Positions 25,293-33,299 of a stretch of DNA of 44,871 nucleotides are shown here, in pieces (the first letter of the stretch is position 1; every line of letters begins with the position of its first letter). The notes below the pieces were generated by a model. The model had not been told where the DNA came from, did no database searches, and saw nothing but the letters and a program-made list of their open reading frames with translations. Both the position numbers and the translations under genes were made by a program. Source of the DNA: CAYNNP01 sp964398215 (lineage in GTDB: Bacteria; Planctomycetota; Planctomycetia; Pirellulales; Pirellulaceae); the NCBI GenBank assembly GCA_964398215.1, contig CAYNNP010000023.1, positions 1-44,871 of the forward strand, written 5' to 3'.

Positions 25293-25922
25293 CTACTGTT
25301 TCTTTTTTGGGTTCGGACGGAGGGTGACTTTGATACCGTCGACTTCTTTTGTCGTCACAGTCACGTTGTCGAATTGAACCTGTTTGTAATCGAATTTGTC
25401 ACCGTTTTCATCAAATGTCATTCCGCAGCAGCAGCCATTGATCTTCGTGCGTCCATCTGGTTTTTTGGCACCATCGCCAAACCCTGGTTCCATTATCTTG
25501 ATTGGAAACGTGATGCGGTACCATTTGCCATCAGCCGGAACCTTGGTCTGCGGAATAAACGCTTCCCAGTAAGCGTAACCCGAATCAACATCGTCCAACA
25601 ATTGAAAGTAGTAGTTCGATTCAGCTTGAACAGGCTGGCCACGACTGACCATGACGTCCACCTGAAAACTCATGTGCTTTGACAAATCCAGCCGCTCGCC
25701 GGTGGAAGGCAAACCAGACCACTTGCTTCCCCATTTGACAACTGCAACGCCACCCTTTTTGTCCGCCGAGTTTGTTCGGCCCTTGGCGTCTTCGAACGAG
25801 TTCGCCCAATCGGCCATTGAGAACTTTCCTTTGCCCTCATAGTCCTCCAGCAGGATCTCATCAGCAGCGATGGAGTGGGTGATCAGGCATGCGAGACAGA
25901 GTGTCGTGAACAGCGTTTTCAT
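25293..25922 (-). CDS. Secreted beta-rich protein of unknown function
   Basis: About 209 residues from the ATG at 25922; the alternative at 25934 adds four. A signal peptide (MKTLFTTLCLACLITHSIAA) precedes a mature part that looks like a beta-sandwich: LLEDYEGKGKFSMADWANSFEDA, then MSFQVDVMVSRG, NYYFQLLDD and a final QFDNVTVTTKEVDGIKVTLRPNPKKKQ. The general pattern resembles glycan- or ligand-binding jellyroll domains, but no family is certain. A Cys-Cys-Cys run (NGCCCGMTF) is unusual. It is the last gene of a three-gene minus-strand run with DUF971 and the PaaK-like ligase, though the mixture of functions gives no clear pathway. Confidence 0.7.
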   Translation of the reverse strand: MKTLFTTLCLACLITHSIAADEILLEDYEGKGKFSMADWANSFEDAKGRTNSADKKGGVAVVKWGSKWSGLPSTGERLDLSKHMSFQVDVMVSRGQPVQAESNYYFQLLDDVDSGYAYWEAFIPQTKVPADGKWYRITFPIKIMEPGFGDGAKKPDGRTKINGCCCGMTFDENGDKFDYKQVQFDNVTVTTKEVDGIKVTLRPNPKKKQ

Positions 25923-25958
25923 GATTTGGCTCATTGAGAATAAAATTGAAATACGGAT

Positions 25959-26288
25959 TTAGTTTTTCCGCAAGAAATCGAAAGTAAAAATTCCAGCCGA
26001 ATGGCCGTCGCTAAAAGTGATATTGTAGGCGTACGATCCAACCGGTCGCATGGCTTCGATTTGAAGCGGTTGGGCTTCGGCTGCCGAAAGAATTGGCAAG
26101 GTCAATGGTTTTGCGGGCTGGGATTCTTCGCCGCCAGTGCGATGTTTATCGCGACAGTTCGCGCAAGGGCATTGCTTTCGCAGGTCTGCGATTTTCCAAG
26201 GAGTTTCGGTGCCGTCGCTCCATTTGATCAAGATCGCATCGCCTTGTCGGACCAATTCCGTTGGCGCAGGTTGGTTGCTGTTGGACAT
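25959..26288 (-). CDS. DUF971 domain protein
   Basis: A small 109-residue cytosolic protein of the DUF971 family (gamma-butyrobetaine hydroxylase N-terminal-like fold). The pattern is ILIKWSDGTETPWKIADLR followed by CPCANCRDK, then a spacer and VGSYAYNITFSDGHSAGIFTFDFLR at the C terminus. The cysteine cluster could bind zinc or an Fe-S cluster; DUF971 domains often occur with Fe-S assembly or Mrp/ApbC proteins, which are absent here. The start lies only 11 bases after the PaaK-like ligase stop, so the two are cotranscribed. The ATG start gives MSNSNQPAP, with weak ribosome-binding evidence. Confidence 0.88.
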   Translation of the reverse strand: MSNSNQPAPTELVRQGDAILIKWSDGTETPWKIADLRKQCPCANCRDKHRTGGEESQPAKPLTLPILSAAEAQPLQIEAMRPVGSYAYNITFSDGHSAGIFTFDFLRKN

Positions 26289-26299
26289 GCAAAATTCTC

Positions 26300-27583
26300 C
26301 TATTGAACCTTTCGCCGTTGGTCGAGCAATCGCTTGGCTTTCGCTTCGAATCGCGGAAGTGAACCTTGTTGCACGGTAGTAACGTCCACACGCAAAGCAA
26401 GCCGATCGCGCAACAATTTTTTCAGCAATTCCGCATTGGCAGGTTCGAGTTCGGTTTCGATGGCAAGCTGATCCATACTTTCGACCGTAGAAGCGATGAT
26501 TCGATATTCGGCATCTGCGTCGATCTCGCGAACAATTGATTCGATGCTACTGGGAAAAATGTTCACACCACGAATCACCAGCATATCGTCGACTCGCCCA
26601 AGAACACCGCCATCAAGCCACAGAAAGTTGTCGTCATAGGAGTGTTCACGATAGCCGCGAACCAAATCACCTGTGCGATATCGAATTGCTGGGCCACCGT
26701 GCCGTCCAAGATTCGTCAACACTAACTCTGCAAGTTCTCCGTCTTGTGCGGGTTTGCCGTATGGATCGGAGCCCTCGAAAATCAATAGCTCGGCGATGAA
26801 TTCGGATTCGATAACATGCAGCCCTTTGCCATCTGCGCTGCCAAATCCCCATGCGCCCAATTCGCTCGCACCGCTATGGTCGGTCAGCACCGCGCCCCAG
26901 GCTGTTTGGATTCGGTCTCTGATTGACTCGATCGACCCGCCAGGTTCACCCGCGACAATGATTTTTTCAACACGACTATTTGGAAGGTCAATGTTGTGTT
27001 TGGTGGCTGCGTTTGCCAAGTGCAGGGCGTATGTTGGCGTGCAACAGACGACCGTGCAGCCATGGTCAACGATCATCCGGAGACGAGCTTCGCTTGACAA
27101 ACCACCGCCAGGAATAACAAGAGAGCCACGCGCAATCAATGCGTCACTGGCGGTCCAGAACCCGATGAACGGCCCAAAGGAGAACGCCATCATCGCGACA
27201 TCCTTTTCCGTGACAGCTGCGGCATCCAAAACGTATTGCCAACACTCCAACCACCAGTCCCAATCGGCAGGCGAATCCAGGACTGGCATTGGCCAACCAC
27301 TGGTGCCGCTGGTTTGGTGCATCCGCGTGTAATTCGATCGGTCTAGGTGAAAGATTTTTGCTGGCAGCGATCGACCGCTGGCCAACATTTCAGATTTTGT
27401 CAGACACGCAATCGCACCTAAGTCAGATATCGATGCGAGCGGTTGGGCGATGTCCTTGAGACGCTGAGCGTACAGCGGATGCGATGCCGATTTCTGCAGC
27501 AGTTCGTTCAATCGCTGCAATTGGTGGACACGCAACTCTTCGCGAGACCATCGCAGCTTTTCTTGACGCGTCGTTCCACCCAT
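26300..27583 (-). CDS. Phenylacetate-CoA ligase-like AMP-forming enzyme
   Basis: A 427-residue cytosolic adenylate-forming enzyme of the PaaK type. The nucleotide-binding loop is HQTSGTSGWP (near 108-117). A GEPGG motif lies near 217, DHSGASELGAWGF near 240 forms the acyl-adenylate pocket, YRTGDL near 322 binds ribose, and GRVDDMLVIRGVNIFPSSIE near 351 is the hinge to the small C-terminal domain. Length fits PaaK-like proteins. The carboxylate substrate is not identifiable. No phenylacetate pathway genes flank it; it sits with DUF971 and a secreted protein, so the role may be activation of another aromatic or fatty acid. The 172 bases upstream to 27755 hold nothing recognised. Confidence 0.9.
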   Translation of the reverse strand: MGGTTRQEKLRWSREELRVHQLQRLNELLQKSASHPLYAQRLKDIAQPLASISDLGAIACLTKSEMLASGRSLPAKIFHLDRSNYTRMHQTSGTSGWPMPVLDSPADWDWWLECWQYVLDAAAVTEKDVAMMAFSFGPFIGFWTASDALIARGSLVIPGGGLSSEARLRMIVDHGCTVVCCTPTYALHLANAATKHNIDLPNSRVEKIIVAGEPGGSIESIRDRIQTAWGAVLTDHSGASELGAWGFGSADGKGLHVIESEFIAELLIFEGSDPYGKPAQDGELAELVLTNLGRHGGPAIRYRTGDLVRGYREHSYDDNFLWLDGGVLGRVDDMLVIRGVNIFPSSIESIVREIDADAEYRIIASTVESMDQLAIETELEPANAELLKKLLRDRLALRVDVTTVQQGSLPRFEAKAKRLLDQRRKVQ

Positions 27584-27755
27584 GTATCGATACAGTACTC
27601 AAAATGAAAAAATTGTGAATGGACAGCTTAGTGTGACTTGCGGCCAGAAAGAACCGTCCAGTAACCGCCAAGTGCGAATAGCCAACAAGATTCCACTTGG
27701 CGCCACAAGAATCGGCTGAAGCAATGGTCAGCCGGTTTGTTTTGAATCACCAAAG

Positions 27756-29861
27756 CTAGTTTGGAAACTTAAACTCGCTGACCTGCTCGCCGTTGACTTT
27801 GTGGTGGCGAATAGTCAGCGATTTCTTTTTCAAGTGACCGGATATGTATCCTCCGGCGACTCGCAAGAATTTGTGTTGCGGCCGCTGGTCGCCCGGGTTC
27901 CAGCCGAATTGGTGCTTTTCGCTACCGGGGCCGCAACCGAATTCCCACAACTTTGTATCAGGGTCGACCGATGCGTACTGCCAATGGCGGTCACCGCAAA
28001 AGACGATCAAACCGTCAACTTTGGCAAACGCTTCCCGCAACTGATTGCCTTCATGAGTGAAGACATCATTTGCGTGGTTATCGTTTTTGTTATTGCGGTC
28101 GGGGCCAACGATGGGCGTCGGCGAAAACACTAACTTGAACTTTGCTTTTGAATCATCCAGCGTTTTCAAAAGCCATGCTTTTTGTTCTTGTCCTAAAATT
28201 GTTTTTTCAGGGCCATCTGGCATGCGGTTGGAACTACGGTAGTCGCGTCCTTCCAACAGCCAAATCTGCAAGTCCTTGCCCCACATAACTGTTTGGTAAC
28301 GCTTGTCTTTTGATGGAAACTGTTCGTCATTGAATAGCCGGACGCCTTGCTCGAATGACACCGAACCGTAGGTCTGGCCCTCCCAACAATCGTTCTTCAA
28401 TGTGTCATGATCATCCTTCATAAAGTACGTCGTGGTATTGCTGTAGAACTCGCGATTGTTTGGTAGCGAAAAAATCCTGCCCCACTTGTACCGCATCAGC
28501 GGAATCGTCATCGCCCACGGATTGGGCTTGTCGTAGTATTCAATGTCACCAGCATGCACAATGAAATTCGGCTTCATTTTGGTCATCGCTGGATAGATTT
28601 TGTGACCGTTCATGCCATCGTCACGGCGAATGAAATCGTGGCAAGTCGTCACACAGAACTTGATATCTTGAGTTTTGTTTTTAGCGGGCGCAGTTCTGAA
28701 AGCACCTCGCAGCACTGCAGTGTTCTCGCCACCATCTACCGGCCTGGCTTCAATCACCGCCGCGTACTCTTTGCCGGGCGAGAGTCCTTGGATTTTCCAC
28801 TGTGCTGTAAAATCATCTTTCGCGCGGGTCGTAACCCACTCAGTAGACTTGGCGTTGCGGCTTTGCAGACGTGGAAAGTACGTTAAACGGACTTGGCCAA
28901 CGGCACCGGGGCAGGCGCCAAGCATCTCGTTTAGTTCTGTGCCTTCAGGAAGTTGGGCAGCGTGGATTTTTGTCTCGTCGGTTGATTTGGAAAGTTGGCT
29001 GGCTTGCTTTCGATCCAGTTGTTTGAATTTCGGACCGTCGCTGATCATGTCTGCGATTTTCGTTGTCCGAGTCCACATAACGATCGAATTCTGATCCGCC
29101 CAGCTATTTCTCATTCCGTTGCCCAGGAACGGTGGATTGGTCGTGACCTTGGTGATTTCATTCTCAGGAGCTTTCAGTTCAGTGAACCGAAAATCTTTGT
29201 ACGCGACTTTGCCGCCATGGTCAGTCAACATGATTCGGTCACCATCAGCAGGTTGGGCAAATCCGTCGCGACCTCCAAATTTGCTTTTTGCATGCATTGT
29301 GTCCCAGCGGACGCCGACGCAATTTAACTTGGCAACTAAATCACCATTCAAATAGTGCTCGATCTTGTGACCTTGAACTTTGACTCGAGCTTGGTTCCAT
29401 TCTCCTACCGGATGAACCGTCTTGTTATTTGCAGCTGCAACCAAGTCGTAGATTGATGCGTTCGATGTCTTGCCGGATTTAGCTTTGAGAGCATCAATGA
29501 TCTGGTACTCAAGCCCAAGCCACTGACCACCGAATCGACGCACTCGGTACTTTACACCCGAGTTGGTGTTCTTTTCGATCTTGTAGCTCCACGACAGTTC
29601 AAAATTTGCCGGCAGCGGGCCGCTAAGAAGACTGTTGCCGCCGTGTGCTGGTTTGACCAAGCGGATTTCGGAGTCCGAGAACTCCCAGTGCTTTGTGACG
29701 TCACGTCCATCGATCGTTTCCCAAAATGCTGGTGAATTCCAACTGGTTTCTTGCTGGGCAGGAACCGACTGAATCACCCCCTGTGCGTCAGCAAGTGAGC
29801 AGAAATTTGCCGCCATAGCTAGGCAACTCAGCAGTATCAACAAACGGTGATGGCAAGTCAT
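27756..29861 (-). CDS. DUF1080 domain fused to PhoD-like metallophosphatase
   Basis: A 701-residue exported protein with two domains. A signal peptide ends near SLADAQG. Residues about 45-230 form a DUF1080 (3-keto-disaccharide hydrolase/concanavalin-like) domain, with LSWSYKIEKNTNSGVKYRVR, GLEYQIID and HYLNGDLV. The second half is PhoD-like: a short beta domain (GNGMRNSWADQNSIVMWTRT), then the phosphodiesterase core with IVHAGDIEYYD, MKDDHDTLKNDCW, LVFSPTPIVGPDR and VFCGDRHWQYAS supplying metal-binding Asp, Asn and His. The ATG at 29861 is chosen over a TTG at 29876. It probably hydrolyses phosphodiesters at the cell surface, with the DUF1080 part binding or cleaving a sugar polymer; this is inference. 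Confidence 0.9.
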   Translation of the reverse strand: MTCHHRLLILLSCLAMAANFCSLADAQGVIQSVPAQQETSWNSPAFWETIDGRDVTKHWEFSDSEIRLVKPAHGGNSLLSGPLPANFELSWSYKIEKNTNSGVKYRVRRFGGQWLGLEYQIIDALKAKSGKTSNASIYDLVAAANNKTVHPVGEWNQARVKVQGHKIEHYLNGDLVAKLNCVGVRWDTMHAKSKFGGRDGFAQPADGDRIMLTDHGGKVAYKDFRFTELKAPENEITKVTTNPPFLGNGMRNSWADQNSIVMWTRTTKIADMISDGPKFKQLDRKQASQLSKSTDETKIHAAQLPEGTELNEMLGACPGAVGQVRLTYFPRLQSRNAKSTEWVTTRAKDDFTAQWKIQGLSPGKEYAAVIEARPVDGGENTAVLRGAFRTAPAKNKTQDIKFCVTTCHDFIRRDDGMNGHKIYPAMTKMKPNFIVHAGDIEYYDKPNPWAMTIPLMRYKWGRIFSLPNNREFYSNTTTYFMKDDHDTLKNDCWEGQTYGSVSFEQGVRLFNDEQFPSKDKRYQTVMWGKDLQIWLLEGRDYRSSNRMPDGPEKTILGQEQKAWLLKTLDDSKAKFKLVFSPTPIVGPDRNNKNDNHANDVFTHEGNQLREAFAKVDGLIVFCGDRHWQYASVDPDTKLWEFGCGPGSEKHQFGWNPGDQRPQHKFLRVAGGYISGHLKKKSLTIRHHKVNGEQVSEFKFPN

Positions 29862-30040
29862 GAATGAACAATCCAAAGAAGCGGCAGAGGCTGAACTTGG
29901 ACTATCTTAACCAAAGATTATGACGCCAGTGAGAATGGCCTCTCACCTGCCGGCCCAGGGCAATAGGGTATGTCGCTTTTGGAATTTGTAGAACTTAGTC
30001 GTTCGGCCGCGCGAGGCTCTTTTGCTCAGGTTGACGACCG

Positions 30041-30152
30041 CTAAAAGCGGGGACGTTGCTGTGTAAACAATCCGTCATCATCACTGAGCAAGATCAGAAC
30101 GTCTTTCGCAAGCATCTTTTGGTACAACTCGTTTGGTGGGGAGTAGTTGCGA
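30041..30152 (-). pseudogene. Possible 3' remnant of a minus-strand gene
   Basis: On the minus strand about 36 codons ending at TAG (30041-30043) read RNYSPPNELYQKMLAKDVLI, then a short acidic and basic tail. The composition looks protein-like, but the frame runs straight into the antisense of the kinase fragment, where homology to kinases begins at about 30154. It may be the end of a gene cut off by a rearrangement or by mis-assembly. I do not recognise the family. Confidence 0.3.
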
Positions 30153-30153
30153 C

Positions 30154-31079
30154 GCAGAACGCCAAGCCCTTTCATTGATGGATCACCCCAATATCGCGAA
30201 GGTGCTAGACGCGGGGAGCACCCAGTCGGGGCGGCCGTTTTTTGTGATGGAGCTTGTCAACGGCGAACCGATCACAACCTATTGTGAAAAGAATCGACTG
30301 ACCATCAAGCAACGTTTGGATTTGTTTGTTTCGGTTTGTCGAGCAATCCAACATGCACATCAAAAAGGAATCATCCATCGGGACATCAAGCCCTCCAATG
30401 TGTTGGTCGCAGAGTACGATGATTGCCCCACGCCGAAAGTCATTGACTTTGGTATCGCCAAAGCGATCAATCAAACCATGTCCACTTTCACGGTCGCGAC
30501 CGGACTCGGGCAAATCGTCGGAACGTTCGATTACATGAGCCCGGAACAATCGCAGATGAACCGGCAAGACGTCGATACACGAAGCGACGTCTATTCATTG
30601 GGCGTTCTGCTATACGAACTTCTGACCGACTCGCCTCCGTTCGATCGCGAGCGTCTGCGATCGGTTGGCTTGGACGAAGTGTTAAAGATCATTCGCGAGG
30701 AAGATCCACCTCGGCCCAGCATGCGACTGACAGAATCCAAAGAAAAGGTGTGGTCCGAACTACCAACGCAATTATGCTCGCCGGGAAACGCTCGATTCGA
30801 ACGACACACAATTGGCTTCAGCGTTTGGTAATCTTGGAACTTGTTACTTGATGCTGGGGCGCAGCACGGGGCGAAAAGAACACTTTCAAAAAGCTGTCCA
30901 ACTAAACCGTGAAAGCGCACGAATCTTTGGCCTTAATCGTGGCGAAGATCATACCAACACGCTGGAAAGCAACTACGCGCTCGTGCAAGCGCAGATCGAA
31001 TTGGGAGAACTGGATCAAGCATTGCCGTTGCTAAAAATCTTGGTCGACAAACTTCAACGCTTGCGCGATCCGAACGATC
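30154..31079 (+). pseudogene. Broken Ser/Thr protein kinase-TPR gene
   Basis: The first part is a planctomycete-type Hanks kinase: AERQALSLMDHPNIAKVLDAG, the catalytic loop IIHRDIKPSNV, VIDFGIAKA, DYMSPEQ and SDVYSLGVLLYELLT. The N-lobe is absent: no glycine-rich loop and no ATP-binding Lys. After RPSMRLTESKEK near 30745 the kinase frame runs to a stop at 30831 without similarity. A different frame from about 30770 gives TPR-like text (TQLASAFGNLGTCYLMLGR, then NYALVQAQIELGELDQALPL) into the N-run. In intact relatives several hundred residues separate these parts. The gene is thus truncated, internally deleted and frameshifted, or wrongly assembled from a multicopy family. It is not expected to encode an active kinase as shown. 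Confidence 0.75.
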
Positions 31080-31179
31080 NNNNNNNNNNNNNNNNNNNNN
31101 NNNNNNNNNNNNNNNNNNNNNNNNNNNNNNNNNNNNNNNNNNNNNNNNNNNNNNNNNNNNNNNNNNNNNNNNNNNNNNN
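31080..31179. other. Assembly gap of exactly 100 N
   Basis: One hundred unknown bases, the usual placeholder for a scaffold gap of unknown length. It interrupts the TPR part of the broken kinase gene, a repeat-rich family likely to defeat short-read assembly. Confidence 0.99.
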
Positions 31180-31263
31180 CATGCACGTTCCGGTTTGGCT
31201 ATGAATTCTGGCAGCTTTCTTTGGCAACCAATTCGCAATGAAGCGTTGGTCAAAGGCTACTGA
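31180..31263 (+). other. Possible 3' end of the gapped plus-strand gene
   Basis: Directly after the gap a plus-strand frame is open for 27 codons (HARSGLAMNSGSFLWQPIRN, then a short tail) and stops with TGA at 31261-31263. Its link to the kinase-TPR gene across the gap cannot be shown. It would overlap the end of the convergent minus-strand gene by a few bases. Confidence 0.25.
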
Positions 31264-32420
31264 TTCGATTGCATGTAACCGTCAATCCATCCGCGTGAGC
31301 CCTGCGGTGGGACCTTGTCGGCGATGTCTTTGCCGTCTGCTAACGAGAAAGTAATTGCGAGCGGGAATTTCCCTTTGGGGCCGTTTGGCGTGTAGCGGCC
31401 TTCGCCCCAAAACTGGCCCAGCACGACAAGATCCATTTTCGTTACCTTGCCGTTTTCGATTCGCAGTTCGCCTTTCATTTTGGCGTCATAGCCACGATCG
31501 TTGTTGCTGGTTCGCAACTTCGCTTCACCGCTAAGCGCACCACTGGCTAGATTGATTTCTGCGGTTTGGATCTGATCTGACTTCCACATTGGCGGTTCGC
31601 CACGCGTGTTATCTACCAGGTGAAAACGAGCGACCCTATTGACGACCGCGGGTGGTACTTTACCGCTGACCAATTGCGCATGTTCGGCTTTGCTGATCCA
31701 CAAATTGTCACGACCGATTCCCGCCTGATAGATCTTTTTCCAGCGGTTGTCCGTCGGCTCGTAGCCGCTCAGAATTTTTGTGTGCACACGCAGCACCAAT
31801 CCGCCCTCGGGTGGCGAAACATTATATCGCTGGTCAACCTTGGTCGTCTGAATTGGCGTAGCCGTTTCGGATGAGTCCTTGAAGTCCGTCAATGATTTTT
31901 TGATCAGGCGCAACAGTTTCTTTGGATCACGATTGTTATTGTAAAGCAGAAGTTGACCACTCGGCGTAGCAACATAATTGCCTTGCGTGGTTCCATTTTG
32001 AAAGTCATTGCGTGGTCCTTGCCCAGCGATCTTTCGGTAGAAATCGCCTTCGGTGTCTTTTTGTCGGCGTTGATACGCTTGGTCAATGGCAACCGGAATG
32101 AACTCTGATTGTAAAAGCTTGATCGTTTCTGGTTCAGCGAATGTCGACTCACGGTCGAGCACACCATTGTTTCACGTACAGCCCAGCGGATGCCCATCCA
32201 TCGCCCAAATGAAAATCGGTTTGCCCTCACTGGCGGCGACGCGCTGCGCATCCAGCAAACTTGTTCTCCAGGGAATCGTTCGCCACGGTTCGTCGCCTGT
32301 GTAACGAACCGAGTGCAGCAGTTCTTGATATTTCTGATCAGTCAACTCTTGCGCATTCACTTGGCATCGTGAAAGGCCCATCGCAAGAATGATGGACGAA
32401 AAACAAAGGAGTCGGAACAT
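31257..32420 (-). CDS. Thioredoxin-like exported protein with in-frame TGA (putative selenoprotein)
   Basis: From the ATG at 32420 the frame encodes a signal peptide (MFRLLCFSSIILAMGLSRC to VNAQ), then a thioredoxin-like domain (DAQRVAASEGKPIFIWAMDG). It meets TGA at 32172-32174 after Gly-Cys81-Thr82. The same frame continues without another stop to 31257 (NNGVLDRESTFAEPETIKLL), completing the fold and adding a C-terminal domain with GRDNLWISKAEHAQL. Read-through gives 387 residues with residue 83 encoded by UGA, at the usual redox site (Cys-Thr-Sec). A hairpin at 32140-32168 has SECIS-like geometry. Conventional calling would give an 82-residue fragment plus a 301-residue fragment. The alternatives are a nonsense mutation or sequencing error. 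No selA, selB, selC or selD lies in this window. Confidence 0.65.
32140..32168 (-). promoter_or_regulatory. Candidate bacterial SECIS hairpin after the TGA
   Basis: Counting from the base after TGA on the minus strand, UCGAC (+14 to +18) pairs with GUCGA (+24 to +28) around a CGUGA loop (+19 to +23). AAUG (+4 to +7) pairs with CAUU (+29 to +32), leaving a six-base bulge on the 5' side. A G in the first two loop positions and a loop about 19 bases from UGA fit the published pattern of bacterial SECIS elements. Confidence 0.4.
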
Positions 32421-32488
32421 ATTGTTTGTGCCTTATGGGGAAACGTCACTACAAGCAGCTCTGGGCAGCATTCGTTAATGCCTGTTCA

Positions 32489-33010
32489 TCAAACCAACGA
32501 TTCTAAGCGAACCTGTTTCCAAATGCGAACATACTTTTTGCGAATCACGTCCATCGTACAATCTCGCTTGTTGGGCTTCAGAAGCGAAGGATCCACTGCG
32601 AGTTGCACACAGACACTCGGTTCGGCAAATGCGACATGAAATTCATTCTCAGTGAGAAACCGGCAAACTGTTGTCAGAACTCTGACCTCGTCGCTGTCCT
32701 CACAAAGCTGAAGCTTGCTAGCTCTTGCTTTCAATCCGATTCGCCAAGCGTTGGCTTTGAGCATGTTGCGAACGCCAAAAACCACAAGTCTTTCACGCTC
32801 TTCATAGAACGCAATCTCGATATGCCCACACCCAAAGTGGCTAGTCATGCATAGCCAAGCATAAATCGGCCGAGCAATTTTTGGTGCTACCAAGCGAACC
32901 GAGATCATGCCCGCGCGTTGTCCGTTTGGAAAAGCGCCGGACGCATGTCGAGAATGAACCTGCATCGTCACCTCAGTCCCGTCGTCCAGAACCAGTGTTC
33001 GTCGTGACAT
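32489..33010 (-). CDS. Unrecognised 173-residue protein
   Basis: I do not recognise this protein. From the ATG at 33010, which follows GAGGG by several bases, it reads MSRRTLVLDDGTEVTMQVHS and continues with alternating strands (AGMISVRLVAPKI, then CGHIEIAFYEE, then RLVVFGVRNML). It ends basic (DVIRKKYVRIWKQVRLESLV). It has no signal peptide or membrane helix and is rich in Arg. The frame is open upstream to 33406, but that part would run across the start of the plus-strand EF-hand gene and is rejected. It lies upstream of the putative selenoprotein gene on the same strand, 68 bases away. Confidence 0.55.
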   Translation of the reverse strand: MSRRTLVLDDGTEVTMQVHSRHASGAFPNGQRAGMISVRLVAPKIARPIYAWLCMTSHFGCGHIEIAFYEERERLVVFGVRNMLKANAWRIGLKARASKLQLCEDSDEVRVLTTVCRFLTENEFHVAFAEPSVCVQLAVDPSLLKPNKRDCTMDVIRKKYVRIWKQVRLESLV

Positions 33011-33299
33011 CGCGGCAGCCCTCAGCGGAGGTAGCCATCGGCTGCGCAAGCGATTGAATACTGCACGGAATCCGCTGTACATCGAAATCACGTATCCAGC
33101 TCGATACAAACGACCGATTCCGTTTGACAAACTCAGTTGCGTCAATGATTTCTCCATAAAATGCGTTCTTGCGAGTGATTCGCGCCAGAATATCTTTGGC
33201 GACAAACTGATAACATCGATTAGAATGGAAAGCTTCGCAGCGGACTGGAATTTTTTACCGATTTTCAACCGACCATGCTCCCGCCTTAAAAAACTTGCC

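Noticed and set aside
26673..27332. 219-codon plus-strand ORF inside the PaaK-like ligase gene
   Set aside because: Long by chance on the opposite strand; the ligase frame carries all family motifs.
30133..30831. Intact Ser/Thr kinase gene
   Set aside because: No glycine-rich loop or ATP-binding Lys is present, and the C-terminal 35 codons show no similarity to the family.
32172..32420. Separate 82-residue secreted peptide gene
   Set aside because: It stops in the middle of a thioredoxin-like fold that continues in the same frame, so a stand-alone small protein is unlikely.
33054..33299. N-terminal extension of the EF-hand/P-domain protein
   Set aside because: It would hide a clear signal peptide that begins at 33300 and overlap an opposing gene.
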